Positions 15,869-23,060 of a DNA stretch of 64,000 nt are shown in pieces. Under the pieces are notes generated by a model. It was not told the DNA's origin. It did not search any database and worked only from the letters and a program-made list of their open reading frames with translations. A program made the position numbers and the translations under genes. The DNA is taken from assembly GCF_004357995.1 (NCBI RefSeq), contig NZ_SMTK01000004.1:1-64000 (forward strand), given 5' to 3'. Every line of letters starts with the position of its first letter. Within the stretch, counting starts at the first letter, position 1. Source of the stretch: Arthrobacter crusticola. GTDB lineage: Bacteria; Actinomycetota; Actinomycetes; Actinomycetales; Micrococcaceae.

Positions 15869-16873
15869 ATGACCACCTTGTCGAACATCGGGTACGCCGC
15901 CATGCTCGAACAGTTCCATCCGACGGAGGCGGTCGCGCTGGCCGCCTACGCCGAGGAAAGAGGCTTCAGCGGGGTGATGGCGGCCGATCATTTCCAGCCC
16001 TGGGTGCCGGCCCAGGGGCAGTCCTCGTTCGTGTGGAACGTCCTGGCCGCCGTGGGTGAACGCACCCGCGGCGGCTTCGGGCCGGGCGTCACCACGCCTA
16101 CGTTCCGGTGGCACCCGGCGATGGTGGCGCAGGCGTCGGCCACCCTCGCCGCCATGTATCCGGGCAGGCACTGGCTCGGGCTGGGCTCGGGCGAGGCCCT
16201 CAACGAGCACATCGTGGGCGGGTACTGGCCGGAGGTCCCCGAGCGCATCAACCGCATGTTCGAGGCGATCGACATCATCACGAAGCTGTTCACGGCGTCC
16301 CTGGCCGGCAGGGATGTCCGCCATAACGGTCAGTACTACAAGATGGAATCAACCCGGCTGTGGACCATGCCCGAGGCTGCCCCGGAAATCCACGTAGCGA
16401 CGGCCGGCCCCGTGACCGCGAAACGGGCGGGCAAACATGCCGATGGGCTGATCACCGTCGGGGCGCCGCTTGAAAAAATCGAGTCGCTGTTCGAGCGGTT
16501 CCATGCGGGGGCGGGCGAGGCGGGTAAGGATCCGGCCACCCTGAAGAAGGTCCTCCAACTCCACCTCAGTTGGGCGGACACCGACGAGGCCGCTCTGGCC
16601 AACGCGATGACGGAGTGGCCCAACGGCGGCATGAAGTTCCCCAAGGGTGACATCCGCTCGCCCTTCGAACTCGAGCAGATGGCCAAACTGGTCCGTCCCG
16701 AGGACTTCGAGGGACGCATGGTGATCTCGGCAGATCCCGACGTCCACCGCGCACAGATCCAGCGGTTCGTTGACCTCGGCTTCGACACCATTTATCTCCA
16801 CAACGTCGGCCGCAACCAGCGGGAGTGGATCGACGAGTTCTCCCGCAGCGTCCTACCTGCCCTGAGGTGGTGA
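15869..16873 (+). CDS. LLM oxidoreductase of the F420-dependent glucose-6-phosphate-dehydrogenase family
   Basis: A 334-residue TIM-barrel enzyme closely resembling Fgd. It keeps the counterparts of the Fgd catalytic residues: His and Trp in DHFQPW (about 40-45) and Glu in GSGEALNE (about 109), with TPTFRWHPAMVAQA between them. Aligned by eye from memory, the Fgd phosphate-binding lysines appear replaced (Pro/Gln), while an Arg before the SADPD segment remains. So glucose 6-phosphate may not be its substrate. Probable role: oxidise an alcohol or sugar to supply F420H2. Its stop is 2 bp from the cofE ATG, so the two are tightly coupled. Confidence 0.87.
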   Translation: MTTLSNIGYAAMLEQFHPTEAVALAAYAEERGFSGVMAADHFQPWVPAQGQSSFVWNVLAAVGERTRGGFGPGVTTPTFRWHPAMVAQASATLAAMYPGRHWLGLGSGEALNEHIVGGYWPEVPERINRMFEAIDIITKLFTASLAGRDVRHNGQYYKMESTRLWTMPEAAPEIHVATAGPVTAKRAGKHADGLITVGAPLEKIESLFERFHAGAGEAGKDPATLKKVLQLHLSWADTDEAALANAMTEWPNGGMKFPKGDIRSPFELEQMAKLVRPEDFEGRMVISADPDVHRAQIQRFVDLGFDTIYLHNVGRNQREWIDEFSRSVLPALRW

Positions 16874-16875
16874 GC

Positions 16876-17658
16876 ATGGACCAATTGCTGGCCTTCGCGC
16901 TCGAAGGAATCGGGGAGATCACCGAGGGTACGGATCTGGGGGAAGTGATCCGGGAGGTGTCGGCCGGGACGCTGCGGGACGGCGACATCCTGGTGGTGTC
17001 GTCGAAGATCTTCTCGAAAGCCGAGGGCCGCCTGGTGCGGTCCGAGGACCGGGAGGAAGCAATCACCCGGGAAACCGTGAGGGTCGTCGCCACCAGGACC
17101 CACCCCGGCGGTGTGACGCGCATTGTGGAAAACCGCAACGGGATCATCGCGGCCGCAGCGGGAGTCGATACGAGCAATACGGCGGCGGGCACCGTCCTGC
17201 TGCTGCCCCTCGACCCGGATGCCTCGGCTCGGCGGCTGTGCCGCAGCCTCCGGGCGTCCACCGGACTGCGGCTCGGTGTCATCATGGCCGATACGCTCGG
17301 CCGGCCCTGGCGGCAGGGCCAGACCGATGCGGCCATCGGCGCGGCCGGGGTGCAGGTGCTTGAGGACCTCCGCGGGACCCGCGACCGCTCAGGGCACCTG
17401 CTCAAGGCATCGGTTCCGGCGGTCGGCGACGAGATAGCCGCAGCCGCCGACCTCATCAAGGGAAAGGCCGAGGGGGTTCCCGTCGCCGTCGTCCGCGGAC
17501 TTTCCCGCTTCGTGGTCGACGACGCCGACCTGGACACCACCCCCGGCGCAGCGAGCCTGGTGCGCCCGGCGGCGGAGGACATGTTCAGGCAGGGCTCCGA
17601 GGAGGCCTATGCGGCCGGGTACGCCGCCGGGCTGGCGGCCCGTCCCGCCGGGGACTGA
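16876..17658 (+). CDS. cofE: F420-0:gamma-glutamyl ligase, single-domain
   Basis: A 260-residue CofE protein, which adds glutamate(s) to F420-0 using GTP. Motifs are SSKIFSKAEGR (about 42-52), TRETVRVVA, RNGIIAAAAGVDTSN, ADTLGRPWRQGQTDAAIGAAG and KGKAEGVPVAVVRGL. It matches the CofE domain only; the C-terminal nitroreductase-like domain of mycobacterial FbiB is absent, so dehydro-F420 reduction would need another gene. ATG 16876 follows AGGTGG; an in-frame GTG at 16870 overlaps the previous stop (GTGA) and is also possible. An alanine/arginine-rich tail ends the protein. Confidence 0.94.
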   Translation: MDQLLAFALEGIGEITEGTDLGEVIREVSAGTLRDGDILVVSSKIFSKAEGRLVRSEDREEAITRETVRVVATRTHPGGVTRIVENRNGIIAAAAGVDTSNTAAGTVLLLPLDPDASARRLCRSLRASTGLRLGVIMADTLGRPWRQGQTDAAIGAAGVQVLEDLRGTRDRSGHLLKASVPAVGDEIAAAADLIKGKAEGVPVAVVRGLSRFVVDDADLDTTPGAASLVRPAAEDMFRQGSEEAYAAGYAAGLAARPAGD

Positions 17659-17705
17659 GGGGGCGCCCGCCGGGGCGGCCTGGTAAACCTTATGGCGGTA
17701 ACCGC

Positions 17706-18410
17706 TCAGTGGGCCGGGCCGGGCACCACGATGCCGTTCTCGTACGCATACACCACTGCCTGCACCCGGTCCCGCAGGCCCAGCTTCATCAGGATGCGCC
17801 GGACGTGGGTCTTCACCGTCGCCTCCGAGAGGAAGAACCGTTTCGCCAGCTCCGCGTTCGACAAACCCTCCGCCACCGCCTCAAGGACCTCCCGCTCCCG
17901 CGGGGTCAGGTCGGCCAGCCGCTTATCCGGCACCGCGGGAGCCGCCTGCGCCGGCGCCAGCGACCTCACATAGGTTTCCAGCAGCCGCTGGGTGACCCGC
18001 GGCGCGACGACCGCATCGCCGCTGGCCACCACCCGCACCGCCGAAACCAGGTCCGACGGCGCCACATCCTTGAGCAGGAAGGCCGACGCTCCGGCCTGCA
18101 GCCCGGCGAACGCATACTCATCGAGGTCGAAGGTGGTCAGGATGATGATGCGCGATGCCACCGCGGACGCGGTAATCCGCCGCGTGGCCTCGATCCCATC
18201 CCCCAGCGGCATCCGCACATCCATCAGGATGACATCGGGAACCAGCCTGCCCGCAAGGCGGACCGCCTCCTCCCCCGTGCCGGCCTCTCCCACCACCTCA
18301 AGATTCGGCTCGCCCTCGAGGATCAGCCGGAAACCCATCCGCAGCAGCGGCTGGTCATCGGCGAGCAGGACCCGAATGGGCGCGCCCTGCGTGGTGGGGT
18401 TCGTCGTCAT
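17706..18410 (-). CDS. NarL/LuxR-family response regulator
   Basis: A 234-residue two-component regulator. The receiver domain has the acidic pair in LLADDQP (about 16-22), the phosphoacceptor in VILMDVRMP (about 61-69) and Lys in [11 protein letters not shown]. The C-terminal GerE-type helix-turn-helix is [43 protein letters not shown] 18410 has AGGAAAGGGA upstream. Its first 56 bases overlap the end of the kinase gene, so the pair is translationally linked. Last gene of the operon ATPase-permease-kinase-regulator. It probably activates that same operon on an envelope signal. Confidence 0.92.
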   Translation of the reverse strand: MTTNPTTQGAPIRVLLADDQPLLRMGFRLILEGEPNLEVVGEAGTGEEAVRLAGRLVPDVILMDVRMPLGDGIEATRRITASAVASRIIILTTFDLDEYAFAGLQAGASAFLLKDVAPSDLVSAVRVVASGDAVVAPRVTQRLLETYVRSLAPAQAAPAVPDKRLADLTPREREVLEAVAEGLSNAELAKRFFLSEATVKTHVRRILMKLGLRDRVQAVVYAYENGIVVPGPAH

Positions 18411-19680
18411 TGTTCCCTTTCCTCTCTTGGTGTCCCGCACGGTCGCCGGTGTCGGGAACGATCAACTGCGCCTCGACGAGCCAGCCGCCCGAGGGCCTCG
18501 CGCCGCTTTCGGCGGTCCCTGAATAGATCGCGGCCCGCTCCCGCATGCCGGCGATGCCGCGGCCGGAGCCGAGTGACACCGCGGGGTCCATGGCGCCCCG
18601 CCCGTCGTCGGAGATCCGCAGGGCCGCCCGGTCCCCGGCCCTCGCGATGGAGACATCCACAGCCGTGACGCTCTTGCCGTAACGCAGGACATTGGTCAGT
18701 GACTCCTGGAGGATCCGGTACACGGTGAGCTGGAACGCCGCATCCTCGGGCAGCCCCGGCCCGCTGCTCGTCACGCGCAGCGGCAGGCCCGCGGCACGGA
18801 AGCCGTCGAACAGCTGCGCCAGTGAGCCCGACGCAGGCAACGGCTCAAGGGAGCCGGCCTGTGCCTCAAGGCGGAGGACGCCCAGGACACGGCGCATGTC
18901 GGCGGTTGCGGCGCGGCCGGTGCCGGAAAGCTCCCCGAGGACGGCCAGGGCACGCCCGGGGTCGCGCTTCATCACGACGGCGGCGCCGTCGGCGAGCGCC
19001 ACCATGACCGTCAGGGAGTGCGCGATCACGTCGTGCATCTCCCGGGCGATGCGGTTCCGCTCCTCCGCCGAGGCCAGTTCCGCGTTGCGGGCCGCCCACC
19101 GGCGCACCTCCTGTTCATGCTCGCGGTCCCGGCGGACCGCAGCCCCGATGCCGACGGCAATGGCCAGGAACAGCAACAGGAAACCGCTGAGCAGGAAGAT
19201 GATGCCCGGCGCCTCCTCAAACCTCTCGCTGGGCCCGAGGAAGATGGCTCCTACCGCAGTGATGGTCGCGCCGGCCGCTGCGGCGAGGGTTTTCCCCAGC
19301 GGATAGGCCGCGGCCACCGTGTACAGGGCGGCCAGGACGGCGGCGCTGATGCTGACGGTCCCCCCGGCGAGGAGGGTCACCGGTGGATCCAGCAGCGCCA
19401 CCACGGTGAGGACGGTCAGTGGACGGTCCCGGCGGACCGCGAGCGCCCCGGCCGCCAGGACGACGCCTGTCAGGCCCAGCCAGTTGCCGGACGACGCCGC
19501 CAGGACGATGGCGTCGGGGAGGGCGATCACCAGGTAGGCCAGGACGACGACGGCGTCCATCGCGCGCGGGCGCCGGCGGAAGAACCGCCGGAGCGGTCCG
19601 CGCCTGCGGGCATTGAGCTCGGTGAGGGAGCCCGCGTCCGTTCCTTCCGCGGGCCCCCTCACCGAGGGCGTGTCACTCAT
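18355..19680 (-). CDS. Sensor histidine kinase (HisKA_3 type)
   Basis: A 441-residue membrane kinase. Residues about 40-175 form several hydrophobic segments with short loops and no large extracellular domain, followed by a short coiled coil ([17 protein letters not shown]). The phosphoacceptor histidine is in [15 protein letters not shown]. The ATPase has the N box [11 protein letters not shown], the G1 box ISDDGRGA and [14 protein letters not shown]. The small input domain resembles intramembrane-sensing kinases paired with ABC exporters. Its last 18 codons are shared, in another frame, with the regulator gene. Start ATG 19680; longer in-frame extension overlaps the permease and is unlike protein. 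Confidence 0.91.
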   Translation of the reverse strand: MSDTPSVRGPAEGTDAGSLTELNARRRGPLRRFFRRRPRAMDAVVVLAYLVIALPDAIVLAASSGNWLGLTGVVLAAGALAVRRDRPLTVLTVVALLDPPVTLLAGGTVSISAAVLAALYTVAAAYPLGKTLAAAAGATITAVGAIFLGPSERFEEAPGIIFLLSGFLLLFLAIAVGIGAAVRRDREHEQEVRRWAARNAELASAEERNRIAREMHDVIAHSLTVMVALADGAAVVMKRDPGRALAVLGELSGTGRAATADMRRVLGVLRLEAQAGSLEPLPASGSLAQLFDGFRAAGLPLRVTSSGPGLPEDAAFQLTVYRILQESLTNVLRYGKSVTAVDVSIARAGDRAALRISDDGRGAMDPAVSLGSGRGIAGMRERAAIYSGTAESGARPSGGWLVEAQLIVPDTGDRAGHQERKGNNDDEPHHAGRAHSGPARR

Positions 19681-19714
19681 GGTTTTGTTCCATGGGGCGA
19701 GTGTAAGGGCGCGG

Positions 19715-20593
19715 CTAGACGTCGCGCTTGTTGGTGACCACCAGCGATGTGGCCAGCAGCAGCAGCGACCAGCCGCCAAGGATCAGCGCACCCTGCCACT
19801 GGGTGAAGGCACCCTCGGAGATGCTTGTCGCAACCATCTGGTCCCCGCCGGAGCTCGGCAGGAACCGCCCCAGTTCGGCGACCCACTCGGTTCCGATACC
19901 GAAGACGGTAAAGAGGATGGGCAACACGAGCAGGACACCGATGGAGGTGACAACCCCGACGGCGGTGTTGCGGATCAGCGTTCCGATGGACATGGCGAAG
20001 ACCGAGATGAGGGCCAGCACCAGGCCGGTGTTCACGATGTGCAGGAGCGCGCCGTTGTCGCTGAGGGCGAAGCCGAGGTCCGCGGTGTTCAGGATCGGCT
20101 GGACGACGAAGTAGGCAACGAGGGCCGACCCGGCGCCGACGACGAAGGAAATGCCCGCCATGACGGACTGTTTCGCGAGCAGGGCGAGGCTGCGGCGCGG
20201 AACCACGACCATCGTCGAGCGGATCATCCCGGTGCCCCACTCCGATGCGATGAGGACCACGGCGAGCGAGGCGATGAGGAGCTGCCCGAAGACAAGGCCG
20301 GCCCCGGGCACGCCGAGCGCTGTGGCCGCGTCGGCCTGCCCCTGCATCTTCGCCGTCATCTCGGGATCACCTTCGACGTTGAGCGACAGGGCGGTCTGCC
20401 AGGCGAGCAGGGCGGCGAGGCCGATCATGACGACCGTGGTGATGATGATCAGGATGACCGTCGAGGGCACGCTGGTGATCTTGATCCACTCGGACTTCAG
20501 TGCCCGGCCAAAGGAGACGCCGGATTCGGATTCGTGCCGCGGATGCGGACGTGGATCCGGCGAGGCGGGGGCGGTGGTGGCTGACGTGGTCAT
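19715..20593 (-). CDS. ABC-2-type transporter permease
   Basis: A 292-residue permease with about six hydrophobic segments. The N-terminal cytoplasmic stretch ends in ALKSEWIKITSVPSTVIL, the typical start of ABC-2 permeases. A loop with SLNVEGDPEMTAKMQGQ follows the first membrane span, and SEWGTGMIRSTMVVVPRR is the conserved cytoplasmic coupling region. The ATG overlaps the ATPase stop by 4 bp. With that ATPase it forms an exporter, probably for a peptide, lipid or antibiotic; the adjacent kinase/regulator pair supports a detoxification or envelope role. Confidence 0.9.
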   Translation of the reverse strand: MTTSATTAPASPDPRPHPRHESESGVSFGRALKSEWIKITSVPSTVILIIITTVVMIGLAALLAWQTALSLNVEGDPEMTAKMQGQADAATALGVPGAGLVFGQLLIASLAVVLIASEWGTGMIRSTMVVVPRRSLALLAKQSVMAGISFVVGAGSALVAYFVVQPILNTADLGFALSDNGALLHIVNTGLVLALISVFAMSIGTLIRNTAVGVVTSIGVLLVLPILFTVFGIGTEWVAELGRFLPSSGGDQMVATSISEGAFTQWQGALILGGWSLLLLATSLVVTNKRDV

Positions 20594-21543
20594 GCTCGGT
20601 GTCCTTCGGTTGAGGCCGCAAGGAGACCGCTGGGGGTCAGGCTGTGCGACTGGTATTCGACTTCTTGAGAGGTGAGCTGCAGATAGGCGTCCTCGAGGGA
20701 CAACTGGATCGGTGTCAGCTCATAGACGAGGACGCCGTTGCGCACTGCGGCTTCCGCGACCCGGCGGGGCTCCACACCGGTGATCTCGAGCAGTTCGGGC
20801 TCCAGAATCTGCGCGGAGACGCCGTCGGCGGCGAGGCTGCCGAGGAGGTCCTGGGGCCGGTCCGCACGGACCCGGACCCGGGCCGCACCCTGACCGTCGA
20901 TGATCGACTGGACCGGGGCGTCGGCGATGATGCGTCCGCGTCCGATCACGATGAGGTGATCAGCCGTGAGTGCCATCTCCGACATGAGGTGCGAGGAGAG
21001 GAAGACGGTGCGCCCCTCGGCGGCGAGAGACTTGGCAAGGCGGCGCACCCACTGGACGCCCTCGGGGTCCAGCCCGTTGACCGGCTCATCGAGGATGACG
21101 GTGGAGGGATCGCCAAGGAGAGCAGAGGCGATGCCCAGGCGCTGACCCATGCCGAGCGAGAATCCGCCGACGCGCTTCCTGGCGACGGGGCCGAGACCTG
21201 CCAGTTCGATGACTTCCCGAACCCGGCTGTTGGGGATGCCGTGGGTCGCGGCCAGGGCGCGCAGGTGGGTGTAGGCGGAGCGCTTGGGGTGGACCGCCTT
21301 GGCGTCCAGCAGGGCCCCCAGCTCGCGCAGGGGCGCCTTGTGCTTGGCGTAGGGCACCCCGTTCACGGTGGCCCGGCCACCGCTCGGGTTGTCGAGGCCC
21401 ACGATCATGCGCATGGTGGTGGACTTGCCCGCACCGTTCGGGCCGAGGAATCCGGTCACCTTGCCGGGCTGCGCGGTGAACGACACAGCATCGACGGCTG
21501 TCTTGGTGCCGTACCGCTTTGAGAGTGCCTGTGCCTCGATCAT
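20590..21543 (-). CDS. ABC-2 exporter ATP-binding protein
   Basis: A 317-residue ATPase of the drug/lantibiotic-export type: Walker A GPNGAGKST (about 34-42), Q-loop region ELGALLDAKAVHPKRSA, signature FSLGMGQRLGIASALLGDP, Walker B TVILDEPVNGLDPEG and H-loop FLSSHLMSEMA. The C-terminal domain (residues about 220-317) is the small alpha/beta extension common in BcrA-like ATPases. First gene of the minus-strand operon. Two inverted repeats lie in the 310-bp region upstream. The frame starts cleanly at ATG 21543. Confidence 0.92.
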   Translation of the reverse strand: MIEAQALSKRYGTKTAVDAVSFTAQPGKVTGFLGPNGAGKSTTMRMIVGLDNPSGGRATVNGVPYAKHKAPLRELGALLDAKAVHPKRSAYTHLRALAATHGIPNSRVREVIELAGLGPVARKRVGGFSLGMGQRLGIASALLGDPSTVILDEPVNGLDPEGVQWVRRLAKSLAAEGRTVFLSSHLMSEMALTADHLIVIGRGRIIADAPVQSIIDGQGAARVRVRADRPQDLLGSLAADGVSAQILEPELLEITGVEPRRVAEAAVRNGVLVYELTPIQLSLEDAYLQLTSQEVEYQSHSLTPSGLLAASTEGHRA

Positions 21544-21577
21544 GACTGCGTCCTTCGAATAGTGAAATGCGTTTTGG

Positions 21578-21641
21578 AAGCCTGCCTCTGCAGGCTTTCT
21601 TTCAACCTAGGCCGGGGCCGGTGGCCGGTAACCGGCCCCGG
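21578..21641. promoter_or_regulatory. Two dyads in the gap upstream of the ABC exporter operon
   Basis: AAGCCTGC-CTCT-GCAGGCTT (21578-21597) is a perfect 8-bp stem 35 bp before the ATPase start; it could be an operator or leader hairpin. CCGGGGCCGGT (21612-21622) pairs with ACCGGCCCCGG (21631-21641) and may terminate the minus-strand gene that ends at 21854. The remainder of the 310-bp gap 21544-21853 shows no convincing gene. Confidence 0.45.
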
Positions 21642-21853
21642 GGATGATCCGTGGGCACGCCGTCGTACGTCTTTTGAATGACGCCGGATGCCGCGCCCTG
21701 AACGGCCGGGGAGGAGCTCCATGCTTGGGGATGATCCAAGGACGACGTTCTTCTACCCACATAAGTTGCCGACCACCTACTATATTCCCGGGCGCCGCAA
21801 TACGCCCCCGGCTCGGCTGTCGCCGTGGCAGGGGCGTTCCCAGCCGTCGGGGG

Positions 21854-22447
21854 CTACCGGGCCTGCAGTGCGTCGAGGGCAACGGCCATGGCGGCGGCGA
21901 CCCGTCCATCAACCTGCCCTCCGGGGACGGTGACCAGGTAGCTGTCGCCCAGTGACCGGCGGCGTTCCGAGGTCAGGACAGGCTGTCCGGCCGTGTCCAG
22001 GAAGTCGAAGTGGAACACGAACGGGGACGGGAGGAAGTCGGCGATCGGCGTCAGGTCCCAGAGCCGTCTGGCCACCGCCACACCGGCGCTGCGTTCGCTG
22101 CCCACGGCCTTCACTCCTTCGGCGTCCAGGTGCCAGGTGGAGCGGAGCAGGGACTTGCCGAAGTCTTTCCGAAAGCTGCCGATTGGCCTGCCGCCGGCGT
22201 CGAGCACGTCGTAGGTGGCCCCGGCGTCGAGGCTTTGCCGTGCCCGAAACGAGAACAGAGCGGTGGTTCTCGCTTCGTCCGCGTAGAAGGTGACCTGCTC
22301 CCGAAAGGCCGCCCGCTTCTGCTGGGCGACGGCGAGCAGGGCGCCCTGTGCGCCGGCGTCGTCGATTGCACGGATTTCGTAACGGTTCACCAGCACGGTG
22401 AGCTTCTGCACCAGGGTGAAGCGTTCGATGCGTTGCAGCGTTTCCAT
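21854..22447 (-). CDS. Uncharacterised protein, possible LURP-one/tubby-like (scramblase-type) fold
   Basis: A 197-residue protein without signal peptide or membrane segment. The pattern LVNRYEIRAIDDAGAQGALLAVAQQKRAAF, then FSFRARQSLDAGATYDVLDAGGRPIGSF, followed by a late LSSERRRSLGDSYLV-like segment, resembles bacterial tubby/LURP-one-related proteins. In those proteins beta strands alternate with phrases such as D-x-x-G-x-x-I-G. That assignment is tentative. ATG 22447 has GAGGAAAAG upstream; the longer frame to 22537 lacks a better site. It stands alone, diverging from a small gene at 22659. No function is proposed. Confidence 0.65.
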   Translation of the reverse strand: METLQRIERFTLVQKLTVLVNRYEIRAIDDAGAQGALLAVAQQKRAAFREQVTFYADEARTTALFSFRARQSLDAGATYDVLDAGGRPIGSFRKDFGKSLLRSTWHLDAEGVKAVGSERSAGVAVARRLWDLTPIADFLPSPFVFHFDFLDTAGQPVLTSERRRSLGDSYLVTVPGGQVDGRVAAAMAVALDALQAR

Positions 22448-22658
22448 TGTTCTTCTTTTCCTCAGGATTGCTCCGACACCGGGTGCGGTGAGGGAGGGGT
22501 TCTCGATTGACCCCTGAAGCGTAGGTGGGGACCGCATGCCGGCGCGTCAGCAGTAGGAGGGAGATTCCGGCCCGGTGGCGTCACCCTTTCGGCTGATCTT
22601 TCGGAGCGGCCGGCGGCAGAGCGGGGCCTCGGGCCGGAACGCTGATAGGACTGGGTTC

Positions 22659-23000
22659 ATGACTGATGCGGAATCCCCCTACGCCTTCGACCCCTCATGC
22701 GTCATCGCGTCGCGGTCCCTGAGGACGGCCGACGGAGGCGGCGTTACCGTGCGCCTCTGTGCGCCCCGGCGGATGCCGGATGCCCCCGGTGACTGGTACT
22801 GCGCTTTCCGGATCGAGGGGCCGGGAGTGGAGAAACCCGACGGCTACGCGCTGGGCATCGATGCGGTCCAGTCACTGCTGCTGGCCACGGTCTCGATAGG
22901 GAACCGGCTGGCGCTGACCGCACAGCCGCTCACCTTCCTCGGAGGATCGGAGCTCGGATTTCCCCGGACCACGGAGCACGGCACCGAGCTGCTCCTGTAG
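22659..23000 (+). CDS. Small uncharacterised protein (DUF6968-like)
   Basis: A 113-residue soluble protein. It contains CVIASRSLRTADGG near residues 14-27, a GDWYCAFRIEGPGVEKPDGY block and GIDAVQSLLLATVSIGNRL, a pattern I recall from an uncharacterised actinobacterial/proteobacterial family of about 100 residues (DUF6968). The C-terminal segment LTFLGGSELGFP is also typical. No enzyme motif is visible. The ATG at 22659 is the best-placed start but has no strong ribosome-binding site. It ends 60 bp before the convergent siderophore permease gene. Function unknown. Confidence 0.6.
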   Translation: MTDAESPYAFDPSCVIASRSLRTADGGGVTVRLCAPRRMPDAPGDWYCAFRIEGPGVEKPDGYALGIDAVQSLLLATVSIGNRLALTAQPLTFLGGSELGFPRTTEHGTELLL

Positions 23001-23060
23001 CGGGAATCATTCCGGAGGAGTTCGGCTCTGCGGTGGACGGCGCGCCGCCTGTCCGGCCTC

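Noticed and set aside
22575-22658. Longer N-terminus for the small DUF6968-like protein
   Set aside because: The extension is arginine- and glycine-rich, unlike the family start, and the homologous part begins after ATG 22659.
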